Assembly: GCA_905235455.1 (NCBI GenBank) | Contig: CAJOLL010000008.1 | Location: forward strand, 1 to 38,424 | Reading direction: 5' to 3' | DNA: 38,424 nt | From: an uncultured Clostridia bacterium | GTDB taxonomy: Bacteria > Bacillota > Clostridia > Saccharofermentanales > Saccharofermentanaceae | Shown here: positions 34,556 through 38,424 of the stretch, in pieces | Numbering within the stretch: the stretch's first letter is position 1 | Layout of the letters: each line of letters starts with the position of its first letter | Made by a program: the position numbers and the translations under genes | The notes under the pieces: model-generated | The model's input: the letters and a program-made list of their open reading frames with translations, nothing else | Database searches by the model: none | What the model was told of the DNA's origin: nothing

Positions 34556-36307
34556 ATGAGTATATCTGAGATTGCAACCCTATTTACCGGAGTTGCACTG
34601 TTTCTATTCGGCATGTCTCTGATGGGTGACGGCCTCAAGCGTGTTTCCGGCAGTAAACTTGAGCCGATCCTTTTTCGGCTTACCGGTACTCCTTTCCGAG
34701 GTATCCTTCTCGGCGCGGGAGTCACGGCCGTGATCCAATCCTCTTCCGCTACTTCCGTTATGGTCGTCGGCTTTGTTAACTCGAAAATGATGAAGGTCCG
34801 CCAGGCCATCCCCGTTATCCTCGGCGCGATCTTCGGAACCAGTATCACCGGCTGGGTCGTCTGCTTAAGTTACATGAACGGTCCTAAAGGGATCAGCAGT
34901 ATCTTCTCGACAACGACACTTACCGGCATTATCGCCGTGACCGGTATTTTCTTCAGAATGTTCTGCAAAAACCAGCAGCGCCGTCACGTCGGAGACATCT
35001 TGCTCGGTTTCAGCGTCCTTATGGTCGGTATGAGTTCCATGAGCGGTGCCGTAAGCAGTCTGGGCGAACAGCCGTGGTTCACGAAAATGCTCACGTCGAT
35101 GACTTTCCCGCTTCTTGGTATCCTCGTCGGTCTTCTTTTCTCTTCTGTCCTTCAGTCCGCTTCGGCAGCCGTAGGTATCGTCCAGGCGCTCTCCTTTACC
35201 GGAGTCATGACACTTGGTTCCTCGCTTCCGCTTCTGATGGGTATTTTGATCGGCGCTTCCGTTCCGGTCCTTCTTTCCGCTCTCGGCGCCAGCACAGACG
35301 GTAAGCGTACGGCAGTCAGTTATCTCGTTGCCTCCTTTATGGGTGTTATGGTATGTGCATCTGTTTTCTATATCGCGGACGCTATGTTCCACTTTTCTTT
35401 CCTGGACATGATCGTCAATCCGATGTCACTCGCGCTGGTCAATACAATCCTTCGTTTCACGATTCTTCTGATCCTGGCTCCTTTCACCGATGTACTTGAA
35501 GCAGTCGCTTCCTTATTCATTCCCGGAAAACCGGAAGAAAAGAAAGAAGCCGTCCGGCTTGAAGAACGTTTCCTTGCACATCCGGCTCTTGCTATCGAGC
35601 AGACCCGTCTGACGATCTGTGACATGGCCGCAAAAACCGAAGAATCTATCCTCACTTCTTTGAGCTTGTTCAATCACTACAATGAATCCATCTTCTATCA
35701 GGTATGTGAACTTGAAAACGTCGGCGACCGCTACGAAGATGCTCTTGGTTCTTATCTCGTAAGACTTACCGGACAGGAACTTACCGAATCACAGGGCCGC
35801 ACCGCATCGCTTTACCTGCATACGCTTTCCGACTTCGAAAGGATCTCCGATCACGCACAGAATATTGCGCAGAGCTTCCAGGAAGTCCACCAGAAGCAGA
35901 TCCGCTTCTCGGACGAAGCCGTCGAAGAGCTTAATGTCATGATCAAGGCACTTAAGGAGATCCTTCGCATGACCACGGAATCTTTTGTAAAGCAAAATGC
36001 CGCTCTGGCCATGCAGGTCGAACCTCTTGAAGAAGTCATCGATGACCTGTGCGATAAGATGAAACTCCGTCACGTTGAAAGACTGCAAAAAGGCCAGTGT
36101 ACCATCACACAGGGCTTTGTTTTCAACGATCTTTCCACCAACTTCGAACGTGTATCCGATCACTGCTCCAATATTGCGGTAGCGATCATCGAGATGGAGG
36201 CAGGATCCTTCGATACACATGAGTATCTCGGCAGAATCAAAGAAAAGCAGTCCCCGGATTATCAGAAATACTACGAAAACTATTCTAAGCAGTTCACTTT
36301 TGACTGA
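34556..36307 (+). CDS. Na+/phosphate cotransporter with C-terminal PhoU domain
   Basis: A 583-residue NptA/YjbB-type symporter. The membrane half (1-320) has the duplicated QSSSATS (61-67) and QSASAAVG (200-207) motifs of the sodium/phosphate family. Residues about 345-560 are a PhoU-like helical domain with two repeats, containing the LERISDHAQNIA / FERVSDHCSNIA metal-site motifs. It should take up (or balance) inorganic phosphate. GAGGAGG precedes ATG. It lies divergent to phoB-phoR with a Pho box between. Confidence 0.93.
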   Translation: MSISEIATLFTGVALFLFGMSLMGDGLKRVSGSKLEPILFRLTGTPFRGILLGAGVTAVIQSSSATSVMVVGFVNSKMMKVRQAIPVILGAIFGTSITGWVVCLSYMNGPKGISSIFSTTTLTGIIAVTGIFFRMFCKNQQRRHVGDILLGFSVLMVGMSSMSGAVSSLGEQPWFTKMLTSMTFPLLGILVGLLFSSVLQSASAAVGIVQALSFTGVMTLGSSLPLLMGILIGASVPVLLSALGASTDGKRTAVSYLVASFMGVMVCASVFYIADAMFHFSFLDMIVNPMSLALVNTILRFTILLILAPFTDVLEAVASLFIPGKPEEKKEAVRLEERFLAHPALAIEQTRLTICDMAAKTEESILTSLSLFNHYNESIFYQVCELENVGDRYEDALGSYLVRLTGQELTESQGRTASLYLHTLSDFERISDHAQNIAQSFQEVHQKQIRFSDEAVEELNVMIKALKEILRMTTESFVKQNAALAMQVEPLEEVIDDLCDKMKLRHVERLQKGQCTITQGFVFNDLSTNFERVSDHCSNIAVAIIEMEAGSFDTHEYLGRIKEKQSPDYQKYYENYSKQFTFD

Positions 36308-36348
36308 TCATTCCTCACAGGTTCGCGCAGGTCGCGGATGATCTTTTT
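36306..36348 (+). terminator. Terminator after Na/Pi transporter
   Basis: GATCATTCC pairs with GGATGATC across a 21-base loop and is followed by TTTTT. The first arm starts within the stop region of the gene. Confidence 0.65.
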
Positions 36349-36390
36349 CGCGACAAATGATGACGAATTCCTCACCGCCCCGGCGGCCGA

Positions 36391-36541
36391 CCGGTGCTTT
36401 TTCCGATGAAGGATCTATATCCGCAACCTTCGCAAAAAGGAAAAAGAATGCAACTTATCAGCCATATTTTGATATTTTATGCGCATTCTTAGTAGTAATA
36501 TTAGTATTCGTGAAATCACGTTGCTTTTCAAAAAGCACCGG
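36391..36541. repeat. Inverted pair of AAAAGCACCGG repeats upstream of MATE gene
   Basis: CCGGTGCTTTTT (36391-36402) and AAAAAGCACCGG (36530-36541) are perfect inverted copies 127 bases apart. The second ends 11 bases before the MATE start codon. The stretch between them holds the promoter region of the MATE gene and no convincing reading frame. Confidence 0.7.
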
Positions 36542-36551
36542 GGGATGTTGA

Positions 36552-37979
36552 ATGAGTAAGAATAATTCTGTTGCCATTAATGAAAACACACCACTGATGA
36601 TTCTGGCGGGACCTATGTTTCTTGAGCTGTTTCTGAACACGATGCTCAACAACGTGGATACGCTCATGCTCAGCCACTACGACGAGTTCGCAGTCGGAGC
36701 GGTCGGTAATGCCAACAACATTCTGTTCATGATGAACATTTTCTTTAACGTCATCGCTACAGCCACGACCGTAGTCGTCGCGCAGTATCTCGGCGCTAAA
36801 AAATACGACAAGATGAACATGATCTATACGCTCTCCTTCGTGGTCAACCTCGTTTTCGGTATTGTCCTCAGCGGAGCTTTCTGCCTGGCAAATCCTTTGA
36901 TCATGAATTTTCTACGCGTTTCTCCCCAGATGCGTCACTACTCTATGATGTATCTTTATATCGTCGGCGGCGGCGGATTTGTGACGGCAGTTTTTAATGT
37001 CATGCTTCAGATCGTAAGGTGTAATGGTCATACCAAGATCGGTATGCGTGTCACTTTCGCAATCAACATTATCAACATCATCGGCAATTACCTCTTTCTT
37101 TACGGACCTTTGTCCTTTCTGAATATGGGTGTTGAAGGCGTTGCGATCTCGACCGTGATTGCAAGAATCATCGCCGTCGTCGCACTTCTGTTTTTCTTCT
37201 ATGCCAGCAGAATCGGCCGGATCTCGATCCGTTATCTGAGACCTTTCCCAAAAAAGCTCCTCATGAAAATGATCAGGATCGGGCTTCCGACGGCAGGTGA
37301 AAACCTTACTTACAACCTTTATCAGACTACTCTTCTCTCCTTTGTTAACGGAATGGGCAACGATGCAGTAAATGCGAGAGCCTACTGCAATACGCTGATC
37401 TCTTTTGCTATGATTTTCTCGAATGCCTGCGCCATGTCAACGCAGATCATCACGGGACATCTTGTCGGTGCCGGCAAATCCGACGAAGCATATAAACGAG
37501 TGTTTAAGACCCTTCGCACCTCCATGCCGATCACGGTCGCACTCGCATCGATCAACGCCATTTTATGCCGATATACACTTCAGCTGTTTACAAGTAACCA
37601 AAACGTCATTGCCCTGGGGCAGACGATCATGCTCGTGGATATATTCGTCGAAATCGGACGCTGCCTGAATATGACGTTCGTCTGCAGTCTTAAAGCCGCC
37701 GGCGCATATATGTTCCCGTTGCTTATGGGTATCCTCTGTAACTGGGGCTTAGGCCTTACGACCGGATACGCCGTCGGCGTCCAGATGGGCGTGGGTGTCG
37801 CCGGGATCTTCCTCGGAACGGCCACGGACGAGTGCATCCGCGGTCTGATCGTCATGTTCTACTGGTATAAGAAGAAATGGGTCGGAAAATCCGTCGTCGA
37901 CAAAAAAGAGTTCCTTAAACTGGACGAAGAAAGTCCGGAAAGACCGAGCCGGGCAAAAAAACGCGTTTGCGGATCGTGA
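36552..37979 (+). CDS. MATE-family multidrug/toxin exporter
   Basis: A 475-residue, 12-helix membrane protein. It has the family N-terminal layout (ILAGPMFLELFLNTMLNNVDTLMLS), the VAQYLGAKKYDK loop after helix 2, and the second-half copies GLPTAGENLTYN and QIITGHLVGAGKSDEA. It exchanges Na+ or H+ for organic cations or other solutes; its substrate is unknown. A GGGGG tract seven bases upstream serves as ribosome site. The C-terminus has a basic tail of about 40 residues. It lies about 240 bases after the Na/Pi transporter terminator and has no operon partner. Confidence 0.92.
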   Translation: MSKNNSVAINENTPLMILAGPMFLELFLNTMLNNVDTLMLSHYDEFAVGAVGNANNILFMMNIFFNVIATATTVVVAQYLGAKKYDKMNMIYTLSFVVNLVFGIVLSGAFCLANPLIMNFLRVSPQMRHYSMMYLYIVGGGGFVTAVFNVMLQIVRCNGHTKIGMRVTFAINIINIIGNYLFLYGPLSFLNMGVEGVAISTVIARIIAVVALLFFFYASRIGRISIRYLRPFPKKLLMKMIRIGLPTAGENLTYNLYQTTLLSFVNGMGNDAVNARAYCNTLISFAMIFSNACAMSTQIITGHLVGAGKSDEAYKRVFKTLRTSMPITVALASINAILCRYTLQLFTSNQNVIALGQTIMLVDIFVEIGRCLNMTFVCSLKAAGAYMFPLLMGILCNWGLGLTTGYAVGVQMGVGVAGIFLGTATDECIRGLIVMFYWYKKKWVGKSVVDKKEFLKLDEESPERPSRAKKRVCGS

Positions 37980-38181
37980 CTCGTTTATCCTCTGGTTCAG
38001 TAGCAAAATCGAATTTTAGAGGTTTCTTTAAGCGTTTCAGCCACCGTAGCCGCTGTCGGATATAATGCCGTCTTGGGCATATATCTTTTCGATGGGTTTA
38101 GAAAAGCACTTTTTGGGGGCAACGCGGATAGTCATGTTTCAGACCATACTTTTCCTGAACTCTCCTCAAAGACTATGGCGT

Positions 38182-38213
38182 AAAAAAGGACGGAGCCTTC
38201 TAGACTCCGCCCG
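38182..38213 (-). terminator. Terminator for a minus-strand gene to the right
   Basis: On the minus strand GGGCGGAG / CTCCGTCC (8-bp stem, 9-base loop) is followed by TTTTTT. No gene ending just upstream is seen, so the transcript probably begins beyond the window or is a short RNA. Confidence 0.6.
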
Positions 38214-38344
38214 GCATTTTCCACAATACTTGAACGACCCGCCAAAAATGGTGTATCGTTCAACATATACTCCTGTTTTCCGGTCTCCTTGCTGACATGA
38301 TAATAGTATGGTTTATTCCCTTTTTGCGTGACAGTTCCTCATAT

Positions 38345-38389
38345 AGCATTCACGCTGTTTTTTAACTTCGGAGAAAAAACGTGAATGCT
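38345..38389. repeat. Long inverted repeat (hairpin)
   Basis: AGCATTCAC plus GTTTTTT (38345-38363, split by a 3-base bulge) pairs with AAAAAACGTGAATGCT (38374-38389) around a loop of about ten bases. The stem of 16 bp with a T6 tract resembles a terminator or a small mobile palindrome. Confidence 0.5.
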
Positions 38390-38424
38390 GAAGCATCGTA
38401 TCCACGTACAAATACGGATAAGAC

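Larger units (their letters stand above)
37980..38424. other. Non-coding end of window with hairpins
   Basis: No convincing gene is present. One AAAAGCAC repeat lies at 38102-38109, a minus-strand terminator at 38182-38213 and a long inverted repeat at 38345-38389. Minus-strand frames here are short, lack ribosome sites and are broken by stops. Confidence 0.6.

Noticed and set aside
36357-36551. 64-residue plus-strand frame before the MATE gene
   Set aside because: It has no ribosome site, runs into the MATE ribosome site region and overlaps the repeat and promoter stretch.
38150-38330. Minus-strand frame that could be the end of a transposase or hypothetical protein
   Set aside because: It runs through a terminator stem, has no start with a ribosome site and matches no family I know.

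Overview
The window reads as a low-GC Gram-positive chromosome, most likely a polysaccharide-degrading anaerobic Clostridia member of a gut or rumen type. Evidence: GGAGG-type ribosome binding sites throughout, an LtaS-type synthase, PhoB/PhoR beside a Na/Pi-PhoU transporter, lplB/lplC (YteP/YtcP)-type sugar importers without their own ATPase, and a membrane-anchored GH9 cellulase. The genus cannot be fixed from this sequence. I see no rRNA, tRNA, CRISPR array, insertion sequence or prophage.

Layout. 1-638: 5' part of pta (minus), with a strong promoter. 819-7163 (minus): ltaS-like synthase > DEAD-box helicase > GH9 endoglucanase, tightly packed. 7335-9703 (minus): deoB > deoC > cdd, (deoxy)nucleoside catabolism. 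9792-11021 (plus): phosphodiesterase/pyrophosphatase. 11026-14283: eda > kdgK (minus), divergent from uxaC (plus). 14474-14674: a small orphan type IV pilin-like gene. 14956-18623 (minus): lplB-type permease > lplC-type permease > solute-binding lipoprotein. 18979-20508 (minus): sialate-O-acetylesterase-family esterase, divergent from a yesL-like gene, a small membrane protein, uxuA, uxuB, a GntR/FCD regulator and an FkbM methyltransferase (20713-26731, plus). 26782-28822 (minus): metallophosphoesterase > galK. 28914-32172 (minus): WbpM/CapD-type dehydratase and an SDR epimerase-like gene. 32427-36307: phoB > phoR (minus), divergent from a Na/Pi cotransporter. 36552-37979 (plus): MATE exporter. 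37980-38424: no convincing gene.

How the genes work together. uxaC, uxuB, uxuA, kdgK and eda make the complete route glucuronate > fructuronate > mannonate > KDG > KDPG > pyruvate + glyceraldehyde-3-P. The galacturonate-specific enzymes UxaB and UxaA are absent. The importer, esterase and YesL-like protein suggest uptake of acetylated uronic-acid oligosaccharides. A partly palindromic site, about ACTWGYATRCWAGT, lies at the promoters of the importer, esterase and GntR gene, with degraded copies at uxuA and eda. This suggests one regulon controlled by the GntR protein at 24945.

The most unusual observations are these. (1) The 8-mer AAAAGCAC occurs 20 times by eye, on both strands, about one per 1.9 kb and always followed by a pyrimidine. 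Two pairs are inverted, one of them a terminator stem. This resembles DNA-uptake signal sequences. (2) The importer mRNA has a 112-nt leader that folds on paper into a multi-branched RNA. (3) A second structured, gene-free region at 30940-31085 shares the GTGGAAGCGG stem arm with that leader.
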